Shown here: in pieces, positions 5,556 to 14,341 of the stretch
Layout of the letters: each line of letters begins with the position of its first letter
Position numbering within the stretch: the first letter of the stretch is position 1
Assembly (NCBI RefSeq): GCF_000263635.1
Contig: NZ_ADEV01000004.1
Span: 287,454-351,453 of the forward strand
Direction: 5' to 3'
Length of the DNA: 64,000 bases
From: Gardnerella greenwoodii 00703Dmash
Lineage (GTDB): Bacteria > Actinomycetota > Actinomycetes > Actinomycetales > Bifidobacteriaceae
Translations under genes and position numbers: made by a program
The notes under the pieces: model-generated
Seen by the model: the letters and a program-made list of their open reading frames with translations, nothing else
Database searches by the model: none
What the model was told of the DNA's origin: nothing

Positions 5556-8500
5556 ATGAGTGAGGCAAACAGCGAGCAGAATGGCGAGCAAAACGTTGAG
5601 AACAGCGTTGAGCAAAATGTTGATCAAAACGTTGAGAACAGCGTTGATCAAAACAATTCACAAGTAAGTGCTCGAAGCAGCGCAATCAAAAATATTGTTG
5701 CCTGGAAGCAGCAGTATCAGTCTCAGCTATCTCCTTCTCCGCTAGAAGATATTACGCAACTTGCAGCGCAATTAGAGCTTACTCACGCACATCCTTCTGG
5801 AATAGCGCAACTTTTTGCAAGTGGAAAAGTAACGTTAAAAGCTTTATTCCGTGATGCTGGAATGTTGCGTGCTGCTGGGCGTAGATTGGATCGCGTTTTT
5901 GAAGACCGCGACGCAAAAGCGCACGAAAGCGGCGTATCTGAGCTTTCTTTGGTTGTTGGAGTTGCATCGTGGAATGGCAATCATGTTCCAGTTCTCACAT
6001 ACCCGGTGCATGTAGTTCGAGATACTAATCAAGACGAAACTGCAGCAACTATTTACTTCTCCGGTAGCGTTGGGCTAAACCATGCTCTTGTTCAGCGTTT
6101 GAGTGCTCGCGGAGTTGAGCTTCGTGAGGATGTGCTGTTCGACGGTTCTCAATACGAAAGCGGTACTCCAGAAACTTCTGTTGTTTTTGACGCTATTTGC
6201 AAGAAAGCGCGCACTTCTTTCCCAGATTTCGACATTGAGCGAGATATTGTACTTGGATGCTTTACGGATGCAGGGTCTCGTTTTGTGGCGGAAAGTGAGC
6301 AAATTCTTAACGCTTTACGCTCCGGCAATGTTGGAAATACGCTTATTGACGCTATGGCAGGAGATGAGCGTTCAATACAAGCGATTAACGCTGATAATAA
6401 GCCGGAATATAGTCCTTTTGATGCAGATCCACATGGTGAGTGCGAAGTTGGAGATGTTGACAACACTGTTCGCTATGCTGCATATCTTGTTTCTTCCGGA
6501 AACTCGTTATTCGTTAATATTGATTCCGGTTCGGATTCGGCCGCTATTGCTGCCGCAATCGCTTCGCGTTCAGTTCTTGCAGGGCGCTCGGTTTTGTATG
6601 TGCCAAATGTGATTGAGCAGCAGCGTAGGTTCCGCTATACGCTTAATACGCATGAAATTTCTTCACTAGCATTAGATGTTGCAGATGGGCACATTGCCAA
6701 GCATGTTGATTCGCAGCTTATTTCTGCAGTTGGAGCGCGTCAAAGCGTTGCAACATCGCGTTTTGAGCAGGTTGCCGACGAATTAGTTGGTGTGCGCTCG
6801 CGTCTTACTCGCTATTTAGGTGACCTTCACGGAGTTAATGAAACTTGGGGAGTGTCGGCGTATCAAACAATACAAAATCTTGCTGCAATTGCTATGCTCC
6901 CAACGCATCCTTCTACGCACGTGCGTTTAGACGTTGCTGCAGCTCATGCAATTACTGGTCAAATCGATACTTGGTTGCAAAAATTCCATCAAGCGGACGA
7001 GCTTGGTGAATTTAATATTAATCCTGAAGATACTCCGTGGTTTGGCGCTTCTATTTACGACGAAAACGAAGCCGTATCGGTGTATCAGCGAATAGTAGAC
7101 GTGCTTCTTAAGCTACTTCCTGCTACTCGCGAGCAGGTTAAAAGCACTGTTCAAAGCTGCGGATTCCCTGTTCCAACAACTGCGCGCGAATGGAGCAGAC
7201 AAGTTACAGTTTTGAAGAATTTGCGACGCGTGCTCGACGTGTTCCAACCTGAAATTTTTGAGCGCGATTTGGACGCAATGATTGAAGCTAGTAAACCGAA
7301 AGCTGTTAGAAAAGCTGAAGGTACGATTATGGGCTTCTGGGAGCGTCGCCGTCACGTGCGAGAGGCTCGTAGTTTACTTAGAGTTGGAGCTAAGGTTGAC
7401 GACTTGCATGAAGCTTTGAAGATTGTTGCTCAGCAGGCTGCTCAGTGGCGTACTTTTGTGCCTCACGGTGGATGGCCTGTTTTGCCGCCAAAATTAGACG
7501 AATTGGTAAATACTCAAGAAGTATTATCTAGGAATCTGGTGGCTCTTGACGCAGTATTGTCTACAACTCGTCAAGGTGCGGATCTTGAAAATATTGAGTT
7601 TGCGCAACTTGAGGCACGTTTGCAGGATTTGCATGACGATCGCGCATCTCTTGATACTCTTCCAGGTCGCTGCAAGTTGGAAAGTGAATTTAGCAAGGCT
7701 GGTTTGCTTGATTTAGTAAGCGATTTGCGTCATCGTCATGTTACAGGAGATGCTCTTGATGGCGAGTTGCAGCTTGCTTGGTGGACTACCGTTTTTGAAG
7801 ATATTGTCAATTCTTCTGCGATTATTTCGCATCAAGATGGTTCTGCTATGCAGGATGCTTCGGATCGTTTTGTGCAAGTAGATACTGAGCATGTGCGTTC
7901 TATTGGACCGATGGTTCAGCAAGAAGCTATGAGGCATTTATGCGAATTGCTGTTCTCGCATACTCAGGAAGCAAATCAACTGCACACTATGCTTGCAAGC
8001 AACCGTTCCGGAATAACATTTAACAAGCTTTTGCGCAATTATGCTGAGATTTTGCTTGCTGCAAAGCCAATTTTAGTGGCTATGCCATCAACGCTTACTA
8101 TGATGACTCCGCTTGGCCCTATTGCAGACACTGTAATTATTGATTCTGCAGAGCATATATCAAATATTGAGTTATTCTCTATTTTGGCTCGCGCTTCGCA
8201 AGTAGTTGTTCTTGCGCATAAGCAGACTGTAAGCTCCGAAAGCTTGCGTAAGCTTATTTCTATTCTGCCGTCTGTTACGGTTGTTTCTCGCGCTACAAGG
8301 CGTTCTTTGCGCTTGGCTCGCTTCTTGGAAGAGCACGGTTACGGAAAGTTGCGTCACGATGTTCCTGTTGAACGTTTGCAAGGCAAGGTGCGTTTGCATC
8401 AGGTTGATGCTACTGGCGTTCCAGTGCTGTCTTCCGGACTGATTGAAAGCAGCCAGCGCGAAATTGACGAAGTGGTGGATCTTATTCGTCAACGCGCGAA

Positions 8501-9305
8501 GACTTTCACGGTTGTTCCTTCAAGCTACATGCTTGTGGTTGTGACTTTAACAAACGTATTCCGCAGTCGTTTGGGTGCAGAATTGAAGTCTTTGTCTATT
8601 AAAGATGAAAATATGGCTCGATTCTTGCGTCATGTGCGTTTAATGAGTGTTCATGAAGCTTCCGGAGCTATTGCTACGGATGTTATTCTGTCTCTGTGCT
8701 ACGCAAAAACTTCTCACGGACGTTTGCTTCAGCAATTTGGTTTGCTGGAAGAAGAAGACGGCAAGGGTATGCTTTTGGATGCGCTTGCTTTGGCTCGTAG
8801 GCATCTTGATATTGTTAGCGCATTTACTTCCAAAGATATGGATGATGAGCGTTTGCATCAGGATGGTCCAAAGCTGCTTAAGACTTTGTTGCAGTGGGCT
8901 GAGCAGTTAAGTGATAAGCCTTTGCGTCCGGAAGATGCTCATGATGTTGAAGCGCAGGTTGCGGCTTTATCTGCTCAAAATAATGTGCTATTTACTGATT
9001 TAGCTGAGCGTATTCGTTCGCGCGGATTAAATGTAGCAGTTAATTATGGTTTCGATAACGGCGTTCGTATTCCGCTTGTTGTTGGTCTTGCAGATAAGCC
9101 ATTTGCTTTGGCTGTGCTTACTGATGATGCGCAATTTATGAGTATTCAGTCCACTCGTGAACGTCATCGTATGATGATTCAAGATTTGGAAGCTCTTGGA
9201 TGGTCTGTTATGACTGTTTGGAGCGTTGGTGCATTCGTTAATCCAGAAAAAGAAGTTGACCGCGTTGTTTCAAGGCTCGGTGAATTGTATGGTGACAACG
9301 AATGA
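5556..9305 (+). CDS. Large degenerate superfamily-1 helicase/nuclease-like protein
   Basis: 1249 residues. The N-terminus is a Gln/Asn/Glu repeat (two 36-bp DNA repeats from 5589). Around residues 310-370 the sequence VRYAAYLVSSGNSLFVNID aligns by eye with the P-loop region of DUF4011-type SF1 helicases, but the expected GxxGxGKS/T is SGSDSAAIAA: the lysine and glycines are lost. A Walker-B-like VIIDSAEHISN lies near residue 865. The C-terminus (LAVLTDDAQF..., LEALGWSVMTVWSVGAFVNPEKEV) resembles the restriction-endonuclease-like domain that ends such helicases, with an altered acidic site. A structural or regulatory protein derived from a helicase-nuclease is the best reading. It sits between an FHA protein and a 68-residue protein, overlapping the latter by ATGA. 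Confidence 0.7.
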   Translation: MSEANSEQNGEQNVENSVEQNVDQNVENSVDQNNSQVSARSSAIKNIVAWKQQYQSQLSPSPLEDITQLAAQLELTHAHPSGIAQLFASGKVTLKALFRDAGMLRAAGRRLDRVFEDRDAKAHESGVSELSLVVGVASWNGNHVPVLTYPVHVVRDTNQDETAATIYFSGSVGLNHALVQRLSARGVELREDVLFDGSQYESGTPETSVVFDAICKKARTSFPDFDIERDIVLGCFTDAGSRFVAESEQILNALRSGNVGNTLIDAMAGDERSIQAINADNKPEYSPFDADPHGECEVGDVDNTVRYAAYLVSSGNSLFVNIDSGSDSAAIAAAIASRSVLAGRSVLYVPNVIEQQRRFRYTLNTHEISSLALDVADGHIAKHVDSQLISAVGARQSVATSRFEQVADELVGVRSRLTRYLGDLHGVNETWGVSAYQTIQNLAAIAMLPTHPSTHVRLDVAAAHAITGQIDTWLQKFHQADELGEFNINPEDTPWFGASIYDENEAVSVYQRIVDVLLKLLPATREQVKSTVQSCGFPVPTTAREWSRQVTVLKNLRRVLDVFQPEIFERDLDAMIEASKPKAVRKAEGTIMGFWERRRHVREARSLLRVGAKVDDLHEALKIVAQQAAQWRTFVPHGGWPVLPPKLDELVNTQEVLSRNLVALDAVLSTTRQGADLENIEFAQLEARLQDLHDDRASLDTLPGRCKLESEFSKAGLLDLVSDLRHRHVTGDALDGELQLAWWTTVFEDIVNSSAIISHQDGSAMQDASDRFVQVDTEHVRSIGPMVQQEAMRHLCELLFSHTQEANQLHTMLASNRSGITFNKLLRNYAEILLAAKPILVAMPSTLTMMTPLGPIADTVIIDSAEHISNIELFSILARASQVVVLAHKQTVSSESLRKLISILPSVTVVSRATRRSLRLARFLEEHGYGKLRHDVPVERLQGKVRLHQVDATGVPVLSSGLIESSQREIDEVVDLIRQRAKTFTVVPSSYMLVVVTLTNVFRSRLGAELKSLSIKDENMARFLRHVRLMSVHEASGAIATDVILSLCYAKTSHGRLLQQFGLLEEEDGKGMLLDALALARRHLDIVSAFTSKDMDDERLHQDGPKLLKTLLQWAEQLSDKPLRPEDAHDVEAQVAALSAQNNVLFTDLAERIRSRGLNVAVNYGFDNGVRIPLVVGLADKPFALAVLTDDAQFMSIQSTRERHRMMIQDLEALGWSVMTVWSVGAFVNPEKEVDRVVSRLGELYGDNE

Positions 9306-9508
9306 GCGATTATGATCCTAATCGACGCTCTCCGCGCAAATCTGTAAGAGTAGTGCGTGAAGGCTCTGAGCTTTTTGATGCCGATGGCGTAAAACTAGAG
9401 CCTTCTGATGAACTTACGAAAGAGCAGCGTGCTTTGGACGACGATAATCGCATTTTAAGCGAGCTTCCGCCGCATTGGGCTGTGTTTTCTGAGCGCGGAC
9501 GAAACTAG
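9302..9508 (+). CDS. Small conserved-looking hypothetical protein
   Basis: 68 residues, charged, no membrane segment: MSDYDPNRRSPRKSV..., ending LPPHWAVFSERGRN. The start overlaps the stop of the helicase-like gene (ATGA at 9302-9305), which implies translational coupling and a shared role. I do not recognise a family. Confidence 0.7.
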   Translation: MSDYDPNRRSPRKSVRVVREGSELFDADGVKLEPSDELTKEQRALDDDNRILSELPPHWAVFSERGRN

Positions 9509-9562
9509 TCGCTCTCGCTAGTTTGCCAATAAACTTATGAGTTTGCCTCGGCTGTCACGGCG

Positions 9563-9568
9563 TATAAT
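9563..9568 (+). promoter_or_regulatory. -10 box of the zinc-ribbon gene
   Basis: Consensus TATAAT, 60 bp before the TTG start at 9628. No -35 at normal spacing is convincing (TTGCCT lies 14 bp upstream). Confidence 0.45.
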
Positions 9569-9627
9569 AGGATATTTGAAGGAACAGTAAGTTTTTGTCT
9601 TACATTTGTGAAACTTCGGAGGAACTT

Positions 9628-9804
9628 TTGCCTACTTATCATTACCGTTGTAAAGAATGCGGATACGATTTTTCTGAACATCAATCATTTTCGGATGAAC
9701 CTATTACTATTTGCCCTCAGTGCGGCAAAAACACTGTGCGCAAAGTGTATTCTGCTCCTCCAATCAATTTTAAAGGCAAAGGCTTTTACAGAACTGATAA
9801 GTAA
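9628..9804 (+). CDS. FmdB-family zinc-ribbon protein
   Basis: 58 residues starting PTYHYRCKECGYDF, with two CxxC pairs (CKEC, CPQC) that should bind one zinc, and ending KGFYRTDK as is usual in this family. The start is TTG 9628, preceded by GGAGG at 9618-9622; the residues after it match the family start (MPTYEYRC), so the longer upstream frame is not used. The role of the family is poorly known; it was first named for a putative regulator of formamide metabolism. Confidence 0.85.
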   Translation: MPTYHYRCKECGYDFSEHQSFSDEPITICPQCGKNTVRKVYSAPPINFKGKGFYRTDK

Positions 9805-9908
9805 ATAAAAGCACTTTATTTGCGTTTTGCTTACGCTTTATTTGCGCGTTGATAGGTTTTATCCACAACGCGCAATTTTTATTGCGTGACTCTTTTGCTT
9901 ACGTAAAA

Positions 9909-10733
9909 ATGCATGTTATGAGTACACGTTTTTCTTTATTCTCGGGATTTCAGCGCTCCGACCGTTCTAGCGCATTGGTTAAAAGACGCCAACATGATTT
10001 TGTGCGGAAAATTATTGTTATTTTATGTGCGGCAATCATGTCTTTGCTAGTGGTGTCTACAATTATTGATTCCCAAGCTACGCAAGTAATACCAGTAGCT
10101 GCTCGTAATATTCATCAAGGATCTAAGATCAGCGAAACGGATGTTAATTACATTCGAGTTCCGCAGCATTCTGTGTTTCGTTATGCGCTTGCTGGGCGAA
10201 TAAACTCGCGCAATCCGCTTATTGCAACTTGCGAAATCAAAACTGGTATGCCAATTTTGCAAAATGCTGTAAGTCATGTGCCGGATATTCCTGAAGGTTT
10301 TACTTCGATTGCTGTGCATTTATCTAGCGCAGATCACACGATAATACCCGGAGAAGAGGTAGATCTTGCTTTTAGTAAGCCTGTTCAAGAAGAGGGTGAA
10401 AAGTCGGACGATTCTACAAAAAATGGTGAGAATGCTCAGGAAGCCGGCAGCTCTGCAAGTAAAAGTAGTAAAAATAGCGAAAGTAGTAAAAGTAGCGACG
10501 AAGAATCTGAAGAAACTGAAGAAACTGATATTACGCAGATCGATAGAAGATATGTAGATGTTGTTAATCACGTTATTGTAATGCGAATAGCTAAAAGTCA
10601 ACAATCTTCTCAAGATCAGCAGAATACTACGACTCTTGCTATGCCTGCTGCAGACGCTTTACGCTTGTTGCAAGCTCAGTCTGTGAACCCTTCACTTGCG
10701 ATTGTTGCTATGAAGCACGTTAATAACCGTTAG
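9909..10733 (+). CDS. SAF-domain (CpaB-like) membrane protein
   Basis: About 274 residues. One transmembrane helix (IIVILCAAIMSLLVVSTII) near residues 35-55 is followed by a SAF domain (VIPVAARNIHQGSKISETDV...), as in CpaB/RcpC of Flp pilus systems. Then comes PEGFTSIAVHLSSADHTIIPGEEVDLAF, a Ser/Lys/Glu-rich low-complexity insert and a C-terminal strand region. Start is uncertain: ATG 9909 or ATG 9918; neither has a Shine-Dalgarno. No pilus genes are nearby, so a direct pilus role is not supported. Confidence 0.72.
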   Translation: MHVMSTRFSLFSGFQRSDRSSALVKRRQHDFVRKIIVILCAAIMSLLVVSTIIDSQATQVIPVAARNIHQGSKISETDVNYIRVPQHSVFRYALAGRINSRNPLIATCEIKTGMPILQNAVSHVPDIPEGFTSIAVHLSSADHTIIPGEEVDLAFSKPVQEEGEKSDDSTKNGENAQEAGSSASKSSKNSESSKSSDEESEETEETDITQIDRRYVDVVNHVIVMRIAKSQQSSQDQQNTTTLAMPAADALRLLQAQSVNPSLAIVAMKHVNNR

Positions 10734-10842
10734 CTATAACACAGCATGTTGTGTGAAGAAAGATTGCATATTCCCACATTTTGGCGACACGCCGACGTGT
10801 TTATATTGCTACACATCCTTAGACGTCTTTATATTAATAGAT

Positions 10843-11949
10843 ATGGGTTATGAATCGGTTAGCGCACTAATTGTGTTAATCATCCTCGTAGCCTTATGGT
10901 TCGGGTGGTTGCCTAAACGCACGGTTAATGGCATGAAGACCATGCTTGAGCATCGCGAGGATAGGTTTTCACCAACACTACATCTTGTAGGTGAGTGGAG
11001 TGCTGCACGCATTTGTGACGGCACAGGTATGTTGGCAAAAGGGGCTTGTATGCAACCGACTCAACGAAAACGAACATTAACTCCTGAACGTATTGCGCGT
11101 ATTCGTGCTGCAAGACGAGCCGCTATTCGTCGCCGTTGCGTATTGGTTGGCGCTCTTGCTGTTTTAACAGTTCTTGTGTTTATAGTTGGGTGCTCTGGAG
11201 TGTTTTCGCCAGCTTTCGTGCTTATTCCAGGAGCTATGCTGGTTGCAGTGCTTTATTTCGGTTCTCGTGCCGCTAAGCATGCTCGCGAATGGGAAGCGCG
11301 CGTAGCTAAGATACGCTCTGGCTCTTTGGAATCTGTAGATTTGGCGAATGATTCTTTGCGCAACAAGTCTTTGAATAGTGAATCTTTGAAGAAACAATCC
11401 TTTAAGGAACAATCTTTGAAGAGTGAACCTTCAGAATCGTCTGAGCAACATTCTTCTCGAGACGATACCGCAACTTCCGTTATGGAAAAGGGCGAAATTA
11501 AAGTTGCGTTAATGCGTGCTCAAGAGGAGCGTAATGCGGCTCTTCTTGCAAGAAGTGAAGCAACTGAAAATGCTGAAAACGCTGCTGAAAACGCTGCTGA
11601 AGATATTGCCGCTATCGAAAATAATCAAGATTTGATTTCATTCTCTCTTGGAAGCGACACAAAGTCTGATTTAAGCAATTCTTCTGTTGTGGCAAAATCT
11701 CCGGAAAGCTTGGAAATCAAGTCAACTAAGCAGGTTGCTAAAGCAATACCTGTGGTTAAGCCTGCTAAATCTAAAGCTGCTAAAAGCGCTAAGACTTCTA
11801 AATCTAAGAATGCTAAAAATTCGCTAAAGTCAACTTCTTTGCAATTCCACGCAGAAGAGCAGAAAAGTCAAGTAGAGGCTCCGGAAAGTTCTGCAGACTC
11901 ACTGGGAGTTGCAAATCTGCGCGAAGTTTTAGCTCGTCGCAATGCCTAA
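10843..11949 (+). CDS. Membrane protein with long charged tail (unknown function)
   Basis: 368 residues from ATG 10843 (MGYESVSALIVLI). One membrane helix is at the N-terminus. Two more (VLVGALAVLTVLVFIVG and VLIPGAMLVAVLYFG) lie at about 110-160, after an Arg-rich block (RIARIRAARRAAIRRR). The C-terminal half is low-complexity, Ser/Lys/Glu/Ala-rich with several short repeats, probably cytoplasmic. A possible promoter (TTGCTA, 18 bp, TATATT) ends 8 bp before the ATG, so the message may be leaderless. I do not recognise the family. Confidence 0.65.
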   Translation: MGYESVSALIVLIILVALWFGWLPKRTVNGMKTMLEHREDRFSPTLHLVGEWSAARICDGTGMLAKGACMQPTQRKRTLTPERIARIRAARRAAIRRRCVLVGALAVLTVLVFIVGCSGVFSPAFVLIPGAMLVAVLYFGSRAAKHAREWEARVAKIRSGSLESVDLANDSLRNKSLNSESLKKQSFKEQSLKSEPSESSEQHSSRDDTATSVMEKGEIKVALMRAQEERNAALLARSEATENAENAAENAAEDIAAIENNQDLISFSLGSDTKSDLSNSSVVAKSPESLEIKSTKQVAKAIPVVKPAKSKAAKSAKTSKSKNAKNSLKSTSLQFHAEEQKSQVEAPESSADSLGVANLREVLARRNA

Positions 11950-11981
11950 TTTAAGAATTTTCTAAAAATTTTCTTAAAAGA

Positions 11982-12008
11982 TTAGCACTCGAGTTGTTAG
12001 AGTGCTAA
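11982..12008. promoter_or_regulatory. CIRCE element (HrcA operator)
   Basis: Perfect match to the consensus TTAGCACTC-N9-GAGTGCTAA. A promoter overlaps it: -35 TTGTTA (11994-11999) sits in the CIRCE loop, 17-bp spacer, -10 TACTAT (12017-12022). Binding of HrcA would block the -35, so groES should be heat-inducible. Confidence 0.95.
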
Positions 12009-12124
12009 TTTCGCGGTACTATGAAACACAGAACGTAAGTGCGATTGCAAACGTGATCGTCAGCCTCGTATGTAAAACGCTTGCGTACAAAGTTAGTATC
12101 TCTCTTAAGAAAGAGGTGGCGACA

Positions 12125-12418
12125 GTGTCGATTAAGCTCACACCGTTGGAAGATAAGATTATTGTAAAGCAGGCTCAGGCAGAAACTCAGACTGCTTCTG
12201 GCTTGTATATTCCAGATAATGCAAAGGAAAAGCCACAGCAGGGCGAAGTTCTTGCGGTTGGTCCTGGTCGTCGTGACGATAAGGGCGAGCGTATTCCTAT
12301 GGACGTTAAGGTTGGAGACAAGGTTTTGTACTCCAAGTACGGTGGCACTGAAGTGCATTACGATGGCGAGGATTACTTAATCGTGTCTTCTCGCGACGTG
12401 CTTGCTATTCTTGGCTAG
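12125..12418 (+). CDS. groES: Co-chaperonin GroES
   Basis: 97 residues, normal GroES length, starting [16 protein letters not shown]. It contains the mobile-loop region ([20 protein letters not shown]), the roof motif [11 protein letters not shown] and the final [14 protein letters not shown]. It caps the GroEL chamber. I choose GTG 12125 because AAAGAGG at 12110-12116 lies at the right distance; GTG 12116 would add three residues. groEL is not adjacent, as in other bifidobacteria. CIRCE upstream and a strong terminator downstream make it a single-gene heat-shock unit. Confidence 0.96.
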   Translation: MSIKLTPLEDKIIVKQAQAETQTASGLYIPDNAKEKPQQGEVLAVGPGRRDDKGERIPMDVKVGDKVLYSKYGGTEVHYDGEDYLIVSSRDVLAILG

Positions 12419-12446
12419 TCTTTAGCCGGTTGAAACAATAAAACTT

Positions 12447-12488
12447 ACGCTGGAAATGACGCAAATGTCATTCCCAGCGTTTTTTTTA
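12447..12488 (+). terminator. Terminator of groES
   Basis: ACGCTGGAAATGAC pairs with GTCATTCCCAGCGT around a 6-nt loop (one A/C mismatch), followed by a run of eight T. Confidence 0.9.
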
Positions 12489-12552
12489 TTGCTGCACGTA
12501 ATGTGATGCGCTATTGCACAGTTAAGTCGTGCGTGGAGTATTATGGAGAAGT

Positions 12553-13650
12553 ATGACATACAAACACCGTAACATTGTAGATACGATTCCTAGCTACAAG
12601 CAGGGGAAGCCAGCTCCTAAATTGGACGGCATTCGTGCGTATAAGATTTCCAGCAATGAGAACCCTTATGAGCCTTTGGAAAGCGTAAAAGAAGCTATTT
12701 CAACTCGCGCACTTAATGTAATCAACCGTTACCCAAATATGCGCGGCACGCAAGTTGTTGAAGAGCTCGCTAAGCGCTTTGGAGTGACACCAGACGAAGT
12801 AGTGCTTGGTTGCGGTTCTACTGAAGTTATTACGCAGCTTGTTGACTTTGTTGCAGGCCCTGGTGATGAAGTTGTGTACCCTTGGCGAAGCTTTGAAGCG
12901 TATCCGATTATTGTGACTGGCGCTGGAGCTAAAAGCGTGCAAGTTCCAAATCGTGCCGATGGTTCTCACGACGTAGATGGAATTATTAACGCAATTAACG
13001 AGCGTACGCGCTTAGTTATTTTGAACAATCCTAATAACCCAACTTCTGCATCTCTTAGTGAAGCTGACGCGCGCAAAGTTTTGGACGCTGTTCCAAGCGA
13101 CGTTCTTGTGCTTATTGACGAAGCTTATGTGCAGTTCAATACTGCAAAAGGCACGGCAGATGGCATGAAGTTGTATCGCGAGTATCCAAATGTGGTTGTG
13201 GCACAAACCTTCTCGAAGGCGTATGGCTTAGCTGGTTTGCGTATTGGTTACGGTATTGCTCCTGCAGAGGTTGTAGAGGGCATGCGAAAGGTTGCTGTTC
13301 CGTTTGGAGTTTCTCAAATAGCACAGGTTGCAGCTTTGGCATCTTTGGAAGATTTAGCAGTTAAGGAGATGAATGAGCGCGTTGCAGCTCTTGTTTCTGA
13401 GCGTGAGCGCATTATTTTGGCTTTGCGCAATCAAGGCTGGAATATTGAGGATGCTTATGCAAACTTCTTCTGGATGCCGTTTGGTGCGGATACTGAGCGT
13501 GTAACTGAGCGCTTTGTGGCAGTCGGTTTATCTGTTCGTGCTTTTGCTGGCGAAGGTATTCGTATTAGCATTGGTGAGCGCGAGGCGAATGATCGCGTTC
13601 TAACCGTTTGCGAAGATTTAAAAAAAGATGGTTTTTCGCTAAATAACTAG
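12553..13650 (+). CDS. hisC: Histidinol-phosphate aminotransferase-like enzyme
   Basis: 365-residue fold-type I PLP aminotransferase. Signatures: SSNENPYEP near the N-terminus, GCGSTEVI, LNNPNNPTS, IDEAYVQF, and the PLP lysine in TFSKAYGLAGLRIGYG (Lys222). C-terminal GEGIRISIGE supplies the phosphate/carboxylate arginine. ATG 12553 has GGAG just upstream; GTG 12529 is an alternative. No other histidine genes are in the window, so it may serve another amino acid (for example aromatic) in this organism. Sequence alone does not settle the substrate. Confidence 0.85.
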   Translation: MTYKHRNIVDTIPSYKQGKPAPKLDGIRAYKISSNENPYEPLESVKEAISTRALNVINRYPNMRGTQVVEELAKRFGVTPDEVVLGCGSTEVITQLVDFVAGPGDEVVYPWRSFEAYPIIVTGAGAKSVQVPNRADGSHDVDGIINAINERTRLVILNNPNNPTSASLSEADARKVLDAVPSDVLVLIDEAYVQFNTAKGTADGMKLYREYPNVVVAQTFSKAYGLAGLRIGYGIAPAEVVEGMRKVAVPFGVSQIAQVAALASLEDLAVKEMNERVAALVSERERIILALRNQGWNIEDAYANFFWMPFGADTERVTERFVAVGLSVRAFAGEGIRISIGEREANDRVLTVCEDLKKDGFSLNN

Positions 13651-13760
13651 CTTTTTAGCATAAAATTTTGTTTTCGGCGTGTCTTAGACTTGCATTAGTC
13701 TCGCACTCGTGGCAAAATAACAAAGTTGCCGTTTGAAGTTCACTTCTTACGGAGACTGCT

Positions 13761-13842
13761 GGCGGGTTTCCCAAGTGGTCAAAGGGAGCTGACTGTAAAT
13801 CAGCCGCTTCGTGCTTCAGTGGTTCGAATCCACTACCCGCCA
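13761..13842 (+). tRNA. tRNA-Tyr (GTA)
   Basis: Acceptor GGCGGGT pairs with ACCCGCC; the anticodon loop CTGTAAA gives GTA; TTCGAATC T loop. The long variable arm fits a class II tRNA-Tyr of 82 nt. Confidence 0.95.
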
Positions 13843-13843
13843 C

Positions 13844-13915
<72 letters not shown>

Positions 13916-13919
13916 CTCT

Positions 13920-13993
13920 GGCGGGGTAGCTCAGCTGGCTAGAGCGTACGACTCATAATCGTAAGGTCAAGAGTTCGAGTCTCTTCCTCGCTA
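13920..13993 (+). tRNA. tRNA-Met (CAT)
   Basis: Acceptor GGCGGGG/CCTCGCT (with two G-U pairs), anticodon stem TACGA/TCGTA around CTCATAA (CAT), T arm AAGAG/CTCTT. Position in the Tyr-Thr-Met-rpmG cluster and the acceptor favour elongator Met; tRNA-Ile2, with lysidine, uses the same unmodified anticodon and is not fully excluded. Confidence 0.9.
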
Positions 13994-14046
13994 CAACGGC
14001 CAGTAGGAGACTGGCTGGCCAACAATGAATTGTAGAGGTGAACGAA

Positions 14047-14217
14047 ATGGCAAGCAAGAGCGCCGACATCCGTCCGGGCATCACAATGGCATGCACGGAG
14101 TGCAAGGAGCGTAACTACATCACGACGAAGAATCGTCGTAACACGCCTGATCGTCTTGAGTTGAACAAGTTCTGCCCACGCTGCGGCAAGCACACGCTTC
14201 ATCGCGAGACTCGCTGA
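14047..14217 (+). CDS. rpmG: 50S ribosomal protein L33 (zinc form)
   Basis: 56 residues: [20 protein letters not shown] at the start, [18 protein letters not shown], then [15 protein letters not shown]. The two CxxC pairs (CTEC, CPRC) show the zinc-binding C+ form. A ribosome site (tagaggtgaacgaa) precedes ATG 14047. It directly follows tRNA-Met and is probably on the same transcript. Confidence 0.97.
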   Translation: MASKSADIRPGITMACTECKERNYITTKNRRNTPDRLELNKFCPRCGKHTLHRETR

Positions 14218-14290
14218 AAATATTCAGCTTGCTGCGTTAATATAGCGTCTTTTTTAGACCTATTTAGATTACGCAGATTTTATACTTATT

Positions 14291-14313
14291 ACCCCGCTTT
14301 TTGCGGGGTTTTT
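14291..14313 (+). terminator. Terminator of the tRNA-rpmG unit
   Basis: CCCCGC/GCGGGG stem, 5-nt T loop, followed by five T. Confidence 0.9.
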
Positions 14314-14341
14314 GTTATTTAGTGTTGTTAAGATTAAAACT

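Noticed and set aside
9909..10733. Flp pilus locus
   Set aside because: The SAF domain is CpaB-like, but no tadA, cpaF or prepilin genes accompany it.
12553..13650. Histidine biosynthesis cluster
   Set aside because: Only the hisC-like gene is present; its neighbours are groES and tRNAs.
13655..13843. Minus-strand protein starting MAGSGFEPLKHE
   Set aside because: It is the antisense of tRNA-Tyr, a well-known false gene of tRNA regions.
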